A DNA stretch of 64,000 nucleotides from Letharia columbiana (GCF_014066305.1 NW_023501099.1:62001-126000); one strand, 5' to 3'; shown: positions 36,637-48,744, counted from the first letter of the stretch. Numbers and translations are program-made. The notes: a model not told the origin generated them from the letters alone.

Positions 36637-39600
36637 ATGCATGAAAGGTGGCTCAATTGGTAGAACTGTTAACTTGTCCAGTCATGAAGTTTAAACATGG
36701 ACAACAAGATCATGATGGAGTAGACTTGCGCTGTATCAAGCTGCACTACAAAACCTTGGTGATTGTCTTGATATCTAACTAGACCTTGAATTGATATGCC
36801 ATTATTTGCATGGATTTTGGCGCAAACATGGTCCATGTGATCTTTCAAAAGTGCCAAAAAAGTAACTCATCCTCTTAGCAGACTGCCAGAAAACGTGGCA
36901 GGCTTGGGCATTCACCGCCTCTAAATTCATAAAACCGGCGGGCTTCAAGCCATGCCATTTGACTACATACGCACATAAGTACCCTGGAAAAAAGCTTTGA
37001 ATGCACGGTTGACCCAATAGATAAAGGAACTAAAATTGTTCTAGTGGTAGGTTCTACTGAAAGCTTGCCTGCCGCAACATGAAGATTAAGGCACTTGTAT
37101 TATTAAGATGAAAGCGCTGTAAGTACCCTTTTTTCTTTCTAAATGACAGCGGAAGAAAGAGTGGTCTTTACTCCAGATGCTCATACTTACATCATCTGAC
37201 GAAGTTTCCCAAGCCAAGGCGGTTGAAAGAGATTTCATAGACCAGTGTAGAAGTACCCAGCTGCCAAACAATGCCACTGATGCTGCACTGCCTCTATCCT
37301 TGGTCTCAGATATTTGAGGGACAAGCATTCCAAGCCTTGGAAGGCCGGGAGGCTTGAAAGGGCAGATTTCCGGTGTGCGTTCTAGACCTGAGACCTGAAT
37401 GCAGGTAACTGCAATGGTAAATGTCCTCTACCATCCGTCAAAGATTGCTTGTCTGCAAGCATTTCTGTCCTAGACCCACGGAGGGAACCGCAGGAACGCA
37501 GAAGCTGCTCAGTATCTTGAGACGGTCACTTTTACTAGGATGTCTGCTGTTTCGTGAAGTCAAGTCGTTGTCGTGGATATGTATGGAGGTATGTCCGGTG
37601 TAAGCTTGCCTTCCTAGCAATCGGATAGGCCAGTCCCTATTTTCTTCACCCACGAGATATAATGTTGGCTCTTGAAGGACCCAGATACTTGCATACTTTG
37701 ACCTTGCCGTTGGGGTGCATCGATCATCATAGAGGCCCTCCTCACAGCTTCGCTTGTCCTTGAAAGCAACTATCCACACACGTCATCCGCAGCGAAACCT
37801 CATCGCATCTAGGATGGGTTCAATGCGGTAAGCGAGCTCGCAAGCTCAGTTTTGGTTTGCTGTAGAGGTTGTTGAAGAATGCCAACGACTATTCCGATAG
37901 TCCGCAGCTGGCCCGAATGGAGTCTGTCACGAAAAGATGGCTCGTTGAGACGTTAGTTATTCCAGAAATATCCTACTACCGACTCTTCGACGGGGCACTG
38001 AGACAGGAGCAATTGAATGCCACCATTCTTTCAGTGCTCGATAATTTCCTCTGCCCATCAGCTCCTGGCATCGTCAAAGTCATCGATCTTCCAGCCCCAA
38101 ATATCGAGGACGAGAAAAGCCAAAATGATGGGCGTGATTGGATTGATCGCTGAGTATGTTGACCTTCGGCTGAGCTGTTGGGGGGACGTCAACTTAGATG
38201 GCTAGAGTGGACCCCTGTAACGACATATGACGACTTTTTCATAAATTTCTTAATATAGATCCTTCCGCCTTCGTCGCATGTCGATCGTGGGGTATCCTTC
38301 TCCCTGGTCAATACATCCACCCTATCCATAAGTGTTCACCCATGAGGAGTATACTTCCTCATGCCGCTGTGTTGCCCATCTCATTCAGCAACCTTCTAAG
38401 GGCATACGGGAAATTTACGGGCATGAGTTCAATCGTTACTACTTCCTCGATCCCTTTCTACCCCCCTTGCAATTGCCAATATTCTGCAGACCTACCTCGC
38501 CATCGCTTACCCCCGTCCTCGCCAACTTCTTCACTTCCCCTACGATCCCAATGAGTCCTCAAAACCACCGATGAGATACTTGAAAAGTCAGGCGTACTCT
38601 CCTAACCCTTGAAACCAGGGACACAAAGTCTTCTGATCTCGGCAGCCGCAACAAATCGTGACCCTTATCCTAGTACCCTCTTAAACAGCACAGCAACGAA
38701 GAATTACCCCTTCCGTCGAAAAATGCAGCAACATCCTATCCGGCGTAATCTAAGCCGTCACCAATCCTAATTCCAATATCCCAAAAAAGATCCTCGCTGA
38801 CGACCGCTCGTCATCTCTTGGAGATTGGAGAGTTAACTTTCACACATTGCAATGTTCGTTCGAAAACGAACACCGTCTTGATCCCCACCCGTGTCCTTTC
38901 CGCCATCGGCAACATCAATTCCCCCCGAGATCGCTTCGATGAGTAGGACATTTGACGTATTCGTGCTTCTCAGCGGCCGTGATATGCTTCGAGATCTGAT
39001 CCTTACGAACTTTTAGCACGAAATGAAAGATCTGACCTGCTCGATAGCTGAATGGTTTGATCTGAATAAGGGCAGACGATGTGAGAGCTTCAGTCTCGAC
39101 TTGAGACAGGGCATAGGTCAATGCGACCGTTGCTGCTAGGGTATGAAAGTGTAACGCCATGATGGAAGTAACGGGAGGGTGAAAAGGAGGGGAGGAGGGA
39201 GATGTAAACGATACAGTCAACCAATGGGCAACAGTGAGGTTTTTATGATTGAATGACTTCGGTTCAAGGCCACAAAGACAGTTTGCAAGAGAGGCTAAAA
39301 GAATTCTTGTACATTTTCAGACGAAGGTCTGTGTAGTCTAGAACTATGCCTTGCTGGTGTCGGAAAAGGTATCGGAACGGTGCTACATTACTCTGTTCAA
39401 TTACGGGCTTAATGGTGGGTCATGGGCCTCGACATTACCCATGGAGGGTATAAGCTAGTAGTGGATGTTGGTTCGTAAGACGGGCACCCGTTCTCTCTAT
39501 GGGAGTCGAGTATTGACCATTGACATGCAGCATTTTGTTTCATTTTCAAGTCGGACTGATCAACTTAGATACATAGTCTAGACATTCTTTTCGTTATCTT

Positions 39601-39709
39601 TCGGCCTGCCGTGGCTGCCTGGATCACCGTGATGCCGGTTTTCTTGAGGTGATCCAAATTCAGGGTCGGGAAACGTCCACGTTGGAGCAAATAGACCAAC
39701 GAGAGAAAG
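36637..39709. other. 3-kb region without a recognisable gene
   Basis: Open frames here are short. The one at 38915-39160 on the minus strand (MALHFHTLAATVALTYALSQ) has a signal-like start but no family. A D-arm-like string at 36652 lacks a T-arm, so no tRNA is called. I see no long repeats. The left part is the 3' flank of SUP35. Confidence 0.45.
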
Positions 39710-42217
39710 TCAATCAACGCACCACATCCTTCCCCCTTCCAACCTCCACCCCTCCTCCACATGTCTGAACCAAGTAACAACACATACCCACATATCCAAC
39801 GCCTCTCCACCCTCACCTAACCACTTGAGCGCTGCACCCGCCAGCCCTGGCTCATCCGCGAGCAGTTTGCTCGTCATCTCCTTACACTTAGCCTTCATTT
39901 TACGGATTCTCTTCTCGCTCACCTGCTGGGCTACCTCAAGCCCTTTAGAGTCTTCGAGCTCCCAGCTACGGAGTTCCTGCATGAGCCGTTCAGCAGCATC
40001 ATACACGATGACTGCCTCCGGGGTTAAGGGGGTGAGAATCACAACCTCGCCTAAACTTGCATACACTACGTCTTCTTTTTCCTCAGTGATGGTGACGAGT
40101 CTACCTCCTCGGAGCGTATCCTCGAAGAACGTCGGAGACTTGTCTGAAGGTTTTTCTGCTAGAACGACGGCTAGATCGCCCTTGGCTAGGCGGTCCACGA
40201 ATGATGTTTGCATGATCTCCGAGGCGGATTGGCCGATTTCTATTTCCGTGGGTGTTGAGTTATAGACAAGTTGGCACCAGATGCCGCGTGTTTGGTCTTT
40301 GAAGATAAAGCGTACCTGCCGCATCTCGAGAAGGATGTCCCAAATAGGAGAAGGGGATGGGCCTGAGTATGGACGAAATCTATAACTGTGATAATCGGCC
40401 ATTAGCCCCTCGGAAGTGGGCTTGCCTTGGGGGCCTCGCCATCGAAGGGATCGAGTATGCTCGTTATGAAAGCGCTCGCCGGGAGGTAAGAGGGTGGATG
40501 GAGCCCATCGATAGCCGCGGCGTTTGAGTTTGAAACCGTCGAGAAATATCATCTTGCGTGGGAGTGAGCCGTTGTTGGCTGCAGCTAGAAGGTCCCATGC
40601 CTTGCACATTCTGTTTTCACCGGACAGAGGGAGAATTTCAGACACATCAAAACTCATGAGCGAGGCTATGCAGATAGATTCATCCGCAGCAACGGTGGTG
40701 TTCCGCTGTGAGAGCGCTCGATTGAGAAGCCAAAGCTGAGGAAGGCCATTTGGGGAGTAATACCAGCTCAAAGTCAGTGGCTTAGAATCTAGCCAAAAGT
40801 CTTGCACCAGCCTCCTGTAGTTTAGGTTTTCGTCGTGTATTTTCTTAAGGCGATTGAACATGGGCTCTAGACGAGGAGGTCCATCTTTGAATTGAACCCA
40901 TGGGTTGCTGGCGAGTGGGCTTTCTTGCAACGTCCATAGCCTACGCATCCATCCAGATGTCAAATACCTGGGGTGGAGCTCTGCTGCACCTAGGTCTTGA
41001 CTATTGTAGCTGTACAAACTTGAGTCGAGGATCAGTGTCTTGTTTGCTTCTGCATAAATGCGCCTCATTTGCAACAACGCTAGCTTTTTCCCTTCAGGGT
41101 CGACCGGGCAACAGAGTGTGTCTAGCCAGAAAAAAGGTTGTTTGCCAGCTTCAGCAAACAGGTCGAGCATTCTAGCAAGATGTGCTAGTTGGCAATGAGG
41201 GAGCGAATTGGTCCCATCATTACCCAGTCCGTCCGACCAGACGTGCGATATCGCCACATAATGTGTCGTGTCTGTCCCGGAACTGGATAACTTAAGGATA
41301 ACTTTGCTCGGCTCATTATCGTTAACAGTGAATTGAAGGAGGGGTACTGTTCCTGAGCGGTAGATGTCCACGACAGGCTGCTGATCGATGGAGATGGGTT
41401 TGCGTTCGCATTTAGTTTCATTGGTACAAGCCTCAGAATGACGCATCTTGTACTGGGACAGGCTAAGAGAATGTGCAAAACAACACTTGGAAGTGCAAAC
41501 TCGATGGTTAGCCATACTCGGTGGCTTTTTCATCTTGCTGAAGAAATACAGTAATTGAATGCTTGTAAATTTGTTGGTCAGCCGTGTAATGTCGTTAGGA
41601 CACCAATTGGCTGCCACCATCGCTGCTTTCATCTCGTCTGAATAAAAATCACGGGTGAATGGTCTTTTGCAGCGCATAGCGTCTGGAAAGGTACCTAGAT
41701 GGGCTAGATCTATGGCATTTCCTAGAAGTTCTGCAAGTGAAGCAATCGAATTTCTGACAGCATGATTAAAGTCTGGTGCTGCAACTGGTAAGACCCTTGT
41801 AGTAAAATCAATGCATTGGACGGCGTGGAGGTAGGTTTCCTTTTACGTTGGCTTGTCCAGTGTTCTTACCAACTCGAAGCGTTGTTCTGTCAAGGACTGG
41901 AGCTGCATCGTTGAGATGACCGGGCTGCCATCTCGTTTCGATTTTGACACAAATCTCTCATGATCAAATAGCCCCGCAAGAAGCTCGGCAAGTAGGCCAA
42001 AACATAGCCAAGTCTGGAAGAAGCTTTCGAGATCGCGCGTTGGTGTAGGAAAGAGCGCCTCGTGATACTCGTAGGGTGCTTCACGTGTCATCCAGGGTCT
42101 ACCTTTGTGTCGAGGGTATTCAAGAAATGGTATGGTGGTATCGTAGGGCTCATTGCAAAGGTATGGGACCTCGCTCAACGGTAGAATGGGATCTGATGGG
42201 AGAGGTAGATGATCCAT
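39710..42217 (-). CDS. HET-domain protein
   Basis: Two exons (42217-41847 and 41795-39710; 51-nt intron) give 818 residues. The HET domain begins near residue 305 with HYVAISHVWSDGLGN. It continues with FFWLDTLCCPVDPEGKKLAL and the RRIYAEANKTLILDSSL block, then RLWTLQE; these are the standard HET motifs. The N-terminal 300 residues are not recognised. They include a Cys/His-containing stretch (CTSKCCFAHSLSLSQYKMRH, CTNETKC) just before the domain. The C-terminal part is long and ends in a Trp-rich tail. HET domains trigger cell death in fungal heterokaryon incompatibility in studied cases, but most paralogs have no known role. Confidence 0.88.
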
Positions 42218-43198
42218 GTCGGCTAGTAGCGCTCAAGTAGAGGACAGATTGACTCGACAACCTCCCCTGAATGTTGCTGGGCCTGATCATCGCTAAACAC
42301 TGTCTTCGTTTCGCGTCTCCACTCAAATACCATGGCCGTAGAGAGTATACTAAGGAGTAATTGTCATCACCTCGATAAGAGGGAGTCGTACAGTACTCTA
42401 TTTTCCCGCGTTGGATCACCTTGCCAATGCAAAGAGGGCGGTAGCCATAGCTTGGGCTACAACGACGATAAATACAGCTCCGAGACGGCGACGACGGCTA
42501 AAAGGGGAGGCTGTCGAAATTTGGCCCCCAGGCTTCCCAGCCACCGTGTTTCTCAGCCACCTAATTTTATACTGTATGTAAGACCTGGCCCCGGAGAGGT
42601 CTGGAGAAATCAATCCAACTGTTCTACACAGCACATACCTGATATTCTAACAGAGGCGCCACGATGTGACCGGAGTCGAGCGGAACAGAGTGGGAGATGT
42701 TGCGACAGCAACCGGTTCTTAGGGTCTCGCTACTGCAAGCCTCCTGCAAGTAATCGAAAGCAACATTTATAATCTGTCGGAAAATTCATGGATAGCTAAT
42801 CAATTCATACATAAACGAGCAACACATGAGGAAAATCTAGTCAGCTCACGAGTTGACAACATTTACATATCCACAAGAGCAGCCCCTCATCCTCTCCCAA
42901 TTAGATTGGGTATGACAGAATCGGTTGTTTCACATTGAGAACGGCGCTAAAGTTGACATACCTTCACTGAAGAACTGAACTTTTTCATACCTGCATGGCG
43001 CCTTTGAACTTTCGCAATGTCTAGAGAGGAGTGAGTATGGATTTTGACGAATGGACGCCACAAGATGGAGATAAAGGTAGGCTGTCTTGTAAGGTACATT
43101 GTCTCAGTGTGAGCGCCTCTTCTGCTGCACACTATTGGCCTTCTTTTGGTGCTGGGGAGAATCATGTGGCACGCAGGCATCTCCTCTTCATAAAACAT
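42218..43198. other. Intergenic
   Basis: Presumed promoter of the HET gene and 3' flank of the membrane orphan. The open frames have no domain features, and no repeats were seen. Confidence 0.45.
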
Positions 43199-44036
43199 TT
43201 ACTCCAGTACGGCCACCTCCATGCCTAGTTCGTCATCAGCCTGCACCTGCTCATTCACCACATCCCTCCACCTTCCCATCTCAAACATACCGCTCTCCGT
43301 AAACCAATCCTCTATCTTCAGCAGGACGGTAACGTTGTCCACGTATGTGCCGATGACCTCCCCGAGAACCCTTCCTGTCGGCACCACTTCGACACGACTC
43401 GTCGCATCATCTTGTTTGACGGACTGCCCGATAGTGACTTCGTGGGCCCTACTACCCAGCCGAACGTCTGAATTCTCATCCGAGCTGAGTGAAGAGCAAG
43501 TTTGGTATGAGGAGAGGCCAACCAAAATGATCGATCCTGCTGAGTCTATCGGTCGAACGAACTCGAAGAGCTGGCCTATATGCAGAGGAGTCGAGACGTC
43601 GTCGATGTCGAGGGGGCTGGCGATGAAGTGAAGTGTGTTGGGGAGCGCGAATAGTTTTAAAGGACTCATCAGCGAGAGGAGGATGGGTGCATGTCTGCGG
43701 AACTTCCTCAACGGAATCGTTTGTCGACGAGGTTGCGATTGGGGGACTAGTGGCAGGAGGATCTGCGCAGATACTCTGGAAGAAGGGAATAGAGTCTATG
43801 AAGAGGAACACGATCAGCCCGAGGGCAATGACGGGGATTGAAAAGACGATGACACAAGCGACGGCTATGATGTTGAGGATCCAGAGACACCACTGAAAGG
43901 CTGCCTCGACTATGCTTGTGACGATCGAGATTGTCCATTGCCAGAGGTTTCCGACCAAGAGAGTATGCGATGGTGTCGATGTATGCAAGCGTGGTGTAGG
44001 AGCGCGAGACCACGAGGTAGGGACACGGTCTTCCAT
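43199..44036 (-). CDS. Membrane-anchored orphan, frame unresolved
   Basis: The start at 44036 (MEDRVPTSW) leads to a basic, Ser/Thr-rich cytosolic end. Two or three hydrophobic segments follow (WQWTISIVTSIVEAAFQWCLW and IIAVACVIVFSIPVIALGLI regions), then a polar linker. Around 43690 the coding signal moves to the next frame, which starts MSPLKLFALPNTLHF and contains LFEFVRPIDSAGSIILVGLSS and ending ELGMEVAVLE at 43199. I found no GT-AG intron that joins the two, so either there is a one-base indel or these are two separate products. No HxxHC motif of UstYa/DUF3328 proteins is present. Function unknown. Confidence 0.45.
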
Positions 44037-44734
44037 GCTGATGCTGATGCCAAAACAAGTCAGTCTTTTGGGAGGAAAACAGCTTGAAGTAGTATGAAGA
44101 GAGAATCATTACCCTCTTGAGTGATGTGAACAAGGTCTGGTTGTTATTTTGTTAAGAGCCGGTCAGGAAAGACAACACCAAGGAGAAAACCTCTGTAGAC
44201 GACGAAATTGCTTTACGAATCAATTTGCAGATGCACGGCTTGTCGGGTGGGAGGCCGATAAGAGATTTTAAGCAACAAGATGACGAGCGAGACGGCCCCT
44301 TGCTTGCTGGAGTGCATAAATTAGGTATGTGGGAAATGTATGATGTCAAAGCTAGTATTACCCAAATGTATGTATATGAAAAGTGGTCAACAAGTCAAGT
44401 GTTCTATGTCGTACTGTACGCCAAAGTAAAGTTCCACCGTTGCCGCCGGGCTCTTCTCATAGTGCCCCAAAGCATTCATACTTGCTCCTGATGAAAAAGA
44501 AATGTCTACATCCACCAAGCTATATCCCAAAAAAAAGGTATGCGAAGTATGCCATAATGATACAACTCCGAAGAGGATCTCTGATGTCGTTGAAAATGCC
44601 TCGTAGATTCAAAATGATTCCGTCCGACTGACAATCAGACTGTTGAACTCGCTGGCGCAAGCGTCATGCTTGAGGGAACAGCTCTTCATCCTGTTATTTG
44701 CCATCCAAAGTGGCGCCGCCACGAGTTCCATTGC
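44037..44734. other. Intergenic
   Basis: The sequence between the membrane orphan and the secreted repeat precursor holds no recognisable gene or repeat. Confidence 0.45.
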
Positions 44735-45497
44735 TCAAGAGGCTTCCTTGAGGGACATGTGCGCAGCGCGCTTTGGAAAAGAAGTGGTACTGTTTGCTGA
44801 TGCGGAAAAGTTGCCTCGCATGAAGTCGTTGGGGTTGAACCCATAGGCTTCAAGCTGGCTGATGACGGTGTTGATGTCGCTGGCATTATTTCGCTTGGAG
44901 ATGCTCGACTGGGAACTGTTACCCGAGGGAACGAAGCCGTGTGCTTCCAGTCTGCTGATGACCAGGTTGATGTCCGGCAAGGTACGCTTTTCCAAGGCTG
45001 ATTCGAAACCGGAAGCATCGCGCTTCGAGGCTGTGCCGTCGGTCGCACTGACCGGGACAAAGCCATGCTGCTCGAGCAAGTTGATGACAAGGGGGATGCT
45101 GGGAACAGATCGCTTCTCGACAAGCGAGTCAAGGCTAAGGGCATCGCGCTTCGAGATCGTGGCGTTTGCGTTGGGGACGAACCCGGCCTGCTCGAGGTTG
45201 GCGATGTACGAATCGATGATGGCGCTCATGGAGCTGTTTTGGAGTACGTCTATCGAGGAGTTGAAGGTAGGAGGATTGTTTCCGCGAGCCATCAGTGATG
45301 CTAAGCCTGCTGCATGTTCTGCAGGCAGATTGGCCATAATAGATGCGATGGCTTCCGATGACATCCGTTAGCTTTCGGAAAATATCATACGGCATGGAAG
45401 AATATATTTCTAGCATACCAGGTGACGCCAAAGGCACAGCAGCCGCATTGAGGCTGAAGAAGGTCAGACCCAAGGCCGCGAATGAGAGGTAGAGCAT
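44735..45497 (-). CDS. Secreted Kex2-type repeat precursor (KEP-like)
   Basis: Two exons (45497-45419 and 45351-44735; 67-nt intron) give 231 residues. The first exon encodes a signal peptide (MLYLSFAALGLTFFSLNAAA). The mature part has six Lys-Arg sites (contexts SKR, EKR, SKR, EKR, SKR, PKR), the recognition site of the Golgi protease Kex2. It also has four copies of a motif of the form hydrophobic-xx-VI-xx-LE-xx-GF(V/N)P: IANLEQAGFVP, VINLLEQHGFVP, VISRLEAHGFVP and VISQLEAYGFNP. Two 12-residue spacers (DALSLDSLVEKR, DASGFESALEKR) alternate with longer repeat-bearing peptides. N-glycosylation sequons (NSS, NAT, NSS, NAS) are frequent. Predicted processing would release several similar helical peptides. 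Known products with this layout include pheromones and ribosomal peptide natural products; which applies here is unknown. Confidence 0.8.
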
Positions 45498-46817
45498 GGT
45501 GTCGATGGGTACGGGCTGACTAAGACTTGAAAGTTGTCTAAGGAGGAGTCGAGGCTGGAGTTGAACGGCCGCTGGAATGGTATCTGGAGCGTGCCGAGGA
45601 AAAATATCTCGAGGCAGCGAGTCCTACTTATGCAGCGCATGGTCGGTCCAGCCCTTTGAGCGAGAAATCCCAACAACATAGGCTTGAGCCGAAAGGTCAT
45701 GGATAACTCGTGGCAAGTCTTGCTGCACAAAGAACCAATGCCTGCAAAAGGCATAGACCATTAAGCTCCACGTGTTCGTCAGGCGGTCTGGAACACGCTA
45801 GGATACTTAGAACAGGAGCCTTTTTATTATGGCGCAGACATTGGGGTCAACATGGCACATGGCCACACCCAGGCATCCAAAAGAGTAAACAAATTCTGCA
45901 GCCACGGTGCAGAAGACAATGAGGGCGAAAACAACAGTCTACCGGAAGTGGCATAGGCATTTCTGGTGTGGAGGCTGAAGCCGAGTAATGACAAAATATC
46001 ATATCCGCAAGGGGCAGAAGTCGCTCCAGAACACAACCAATTCGCCCTTAGTTGGTAATTCTTTGTCTAAAGTCATTCCAGAAAACGGTGGAAGCTTTAT
46101 TGTGGGCTTTCTGCCACGAGGCGAAGGCGTTGAACAAAGAGTGTGGGGCAGCCGACGGCCGATTTGGCAGATCAAAAACAAGCATAGTAATCCGAAAGTC
46201 CATTTCAAGATACCGCCGCAGATCTGACACCGCGCGGTCTTACGTTATGATTGAAACGCTTGAACATTTATAGAGGAAAACGAGACGAGCACAGAGTGCA
46301 CGCTGTATACCAAGCCCGGGTCATATGCGATGTTCATTGAAAATCAGGGCCTAAGGTCATAATACCACAGCCATGTTCGGACCAGCCGTCTGACCACATG
46401 AAGGTTCCATCCGGCTCTGAGTTGTGGAAGTATTGGCATGGAGGCGGGCCACGAGGAGTACTCGCTGACCAGTCGACAAGAGAGTGTGTCGCAAACAGTT
46501 GCTGACGGCTGTTCGCAAGCCTGAAGCATGTTGTGAACCATCAGAGATTCAGTCACTGATTGTTAGTGGAGGATTCCCGAATGCTTAGAGGCATCATAGA
46601 GTTCTGTGCGCTTGTCGGGCCTTTGCGCCACCGTGCCATCCCTTCGATGCTTGTTACCACGCAAGTAGCGAAGTGTCGCATATCGGGAGGGTGTAGGTAT
46701 GAGAGCATGCTAGTTAGATTTTATGGCGCAGGGCAGATACTTGCTCAGTCAAAACCCTCTCCAATGTCTCCGTTCCCAAATAGTCGAATATCTACTTGCT
46801 AGCCTCATGAATTTTCA
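45498..46817. other. Intergenic
   Basis: Presumed divergent promoters of the repeat precursor and the secreted orphan at 46818. No recognisable gene was found, and no long repeats. Confidence 0.45.
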
Positions 46818-47861
46818 ATGGCCTTTTTGAAAACGATGCTGTCCATAATCTTGCTATACCTTTTCCACTGTACGGTAGTCAAATCGGTGTCCATCCGTCC
46901 GTCGAATCTTTCCCAAGATCTGAGCGCACCCAAAGATTTTACTTTCACTGACCCAAGTATACCCGAACCTGGAAATACTTCCCTGGCGAATACCATTCCA
47001 CTTCCAATCAACGACCCACATATTTCCTTCGCTATTGTCAAGGGAACAGCAAAGCTCCCCATGAAAGCATGCCTGATGGTGGCTCTCGAAGCCCTGGTGG
47101 AACTGTCCTTCGAATACTTCACGGAACCCTACGGGAGTGGGATCTTTGTATCCTCTGACTACCCAGAAGTCATCATTGTGACCCAAGTGTTCAAGGGACC
47201 AGGGCCAATCTTCCAAACCAAGCACGCCGCTCGCGGCTTGGTAGATTTAATCACCCTTATGTTGAGACAGAGTAGTTATAGTAACTCGAGCATTATCATG
47301 CGCTGGAGTGATTTCGGAATGTCTGCGCTATGGGCCAGTGTGGCGTTCGCTGTAGGGGACCATGTCGCGACTCAGGGACCCTCGCGAGTGGCTCCAAGGA
47401 TGGAGACGCTACCACAAGGACCGTACCTAGCTAACTTCAGCAATAACAATAATGGCACCGAGGTCGTCTTTGTCAACAACGACGACGATGAACTTCTGGT
47501 CTTCGCCGAATACGTTGGAGGCGACTTGGCTATCCCTGACGTCTTTATCACTCTCTACTCCTCTGTGTTTTACATAGCTCAATTTCCGACCACAGATGCC
47601 ATGGTGCCCTTCGGGATCACACCCGAAAATTCCAACGCCGGGCTGCAGTACATTCTGCTAGATCCACCACCAAGATCTACGTTTGTTTTTCAGAACGGCT
47701 GGGCTGCTAGATCGCTGCAGAAGCTTTCGAAATATATGTTCGAGCAAAGGAAGTTCAATGAGATCAAGTTCATTAGCGGGTGGGATAAGACGCTGTTTAG
47801 TGTCGGGTCTTTGAAGAAGAAAACCATGTCAGGAGCGCGTGTGGATGTTGAGAGAGCGTAA
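46818..47861 (+). CDS. Secreted protein of unknown family
   Basis: Single exon of 347 residues. The N-terminus has a hydrophobic signal peptide (MLSIILLYLFHCTVVKSVS), followed by a Ser/Pro/Asn-rich segment with several N-glycosylation sequons. The rest is a mixed alpha/beta globular sequence with few Cys, hydrophobic strands (VIIVTQVFKGPGP, LLVFAEYVGGDLAI) and an Asn/Asp-rich loop (NNNNGTEVVFVNNDDDE). The C-terminus is basic (LKKKTMSGARVDVERA). I do not recognise a family. It converges on the secreted orphan at 47901 with 40 bp between the stop codons. Confidence 0.62.
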   Translation: MAFLKTMLSIILLYLFHCTVVKSVSIRPSNLSQDLSAPKDFTFTDPSIPEPGNTSLANTIPLPINDPHISFAIVKGTAKLPMKACLMVALEALVELSFEYFTEPYGSGIFVSSDYPEVIIVTQVFKGPGPIFQTKHAARGLVDLITLMLRQSSYSNSSIIMRWSDFGMSALWASVAFAVGDHVATQGPSRVAPRMETLPQGPYLANFSNNNNGTEVVFVNNDDDELLVFAEYVGGDLAIPDVFITLYSSVFYIAQFPTTDAMVPFGITPENSNAGLQYILLDPPPRSTFVFQNGWAARSLQKLSKYMFEQRKFNEIKFISGWDKTLFSVGSLKKKTMSGARVDVERA

Positions 47862-47900
47862 CGGAGTGTCGTTTGCCTATGAGAGACCGTCTCTATCATT

Positions 47901-48744
47901 CTAAACAACCGCATAGGGTTCATTTTGTCCCCACCAGCCCCGTCTCTGATGCGTAACGCGCCTGTCAAGACTGTTATCCCGAACTGTTACCACTACCCAC
48001 GATAGGGACCCCCCCTTGAGCCTTGCCTGAAAGAACACCATGCTCAAGCCATCCTTATTCGACCTTGTGTCTGTATTGCCCATTTGAAGCTTCAAACACT
48101 CCCGCGCCAGCTCAAAGCCCCAGTACCTCATCCAGATATTGACAGGTAATCCAAGCCAGTCATCGGAGGTATCTAGGATAGCGGTGCCGCCCGTCCAATC
48201 ATCCAAATTCGCACTGCGACCTTCTCGAATCCTCTGGCTGAGACGTTGCAGGCGGCTGACAACCTCGTTTCCAACCGATACGTGCCAGCTTCCAGAGAAT
48301 TCGAAAGAGACGTTCCACGTCTTGCGGTGGGGAGTGGGACTGGCCAAAGCATCGACATGTTCAAGCTCTGGGCGTATATCCGGACTTGAAACGGGAGGAC
48401 ACCGTTATCGATTCTGATGTTGACATTTTGTGTTGCGTCTGCAACTTCCTGACTCGGCTTCTGGTAACCAATCGCGCTGACGAATCCTAGATTAATTCGA
48501 CAGATCCCCTCTTTGGCAATCGACATTTTCCGTTCCTGCTTCATTACTCCGGAGGAACGCATGAATCTGGGATGGCCGGAGATAAGTTGGTGAAAGCTTC
48601 GAGCCGGTAAGGAACACTAGAGCATCTCGCCTGTTTATGAATGAAGGGAGTTCTGTCTGTGGGTTTCACTCGCCACGAAGCGGCGTATAATGGCAAGGTT
48701 AGGCATAGCACCACAAATACAAGAAGCTCTCGCTGGATGGCCAT
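47901..48744 (-). CDS. Secreted protein of unknown family, two exons
   Basis: Exon 1 (48744-48548) encodes a signal peptide (LLVFVVLCLTLPLYAASW) and a polar segment ending IPDSCVPP. Exon 2 (48384-47901) contains RKTWNVSFEFSGSWHVSVG, a WTGGTAILDTSDDWLGLPV segment and GLSMVFFQARLKGGSLSWVV. Joining them with a 163-nt intron (donor GTAATG, acceptor TTTCAAG) gives 226 residues in frame. A shorter intron ending in ATCTAG would keep the same frame but meet a TAA at about 48412. The exon boundary is therefore not settled. No known domain was recognised. Confidence 0.5.

Noticed and set aside
36650..36710. tRNA-like string with a D-arm pattern (GGCTCAATTGGTAGA)
   Set aside because: No T-arm GGTTCRA, no acceptor pairing and no CCA-compatible end could be found within 90 bases.
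38915..39160. Small secreted protein candidate
   Set aside because: A signal-like start only. The rest is short and unstructured, with no support from splice sites or homology I can recall.
42332..42772. Open frame of 146 codons upstream of the HET gene
   Set aside because: Cys/Arg/Ser-rich without structure, and in the promoter region of the HET gene. It looks like a chance frame.
43199..48744. Dikaritin-type RiPP cluster around the repeat precursor
   Set aside because: No UstYa/DUF3328 protein (HxxHC motif), tyrosinase or methyltransferase gene could be read in the neighbourhood.
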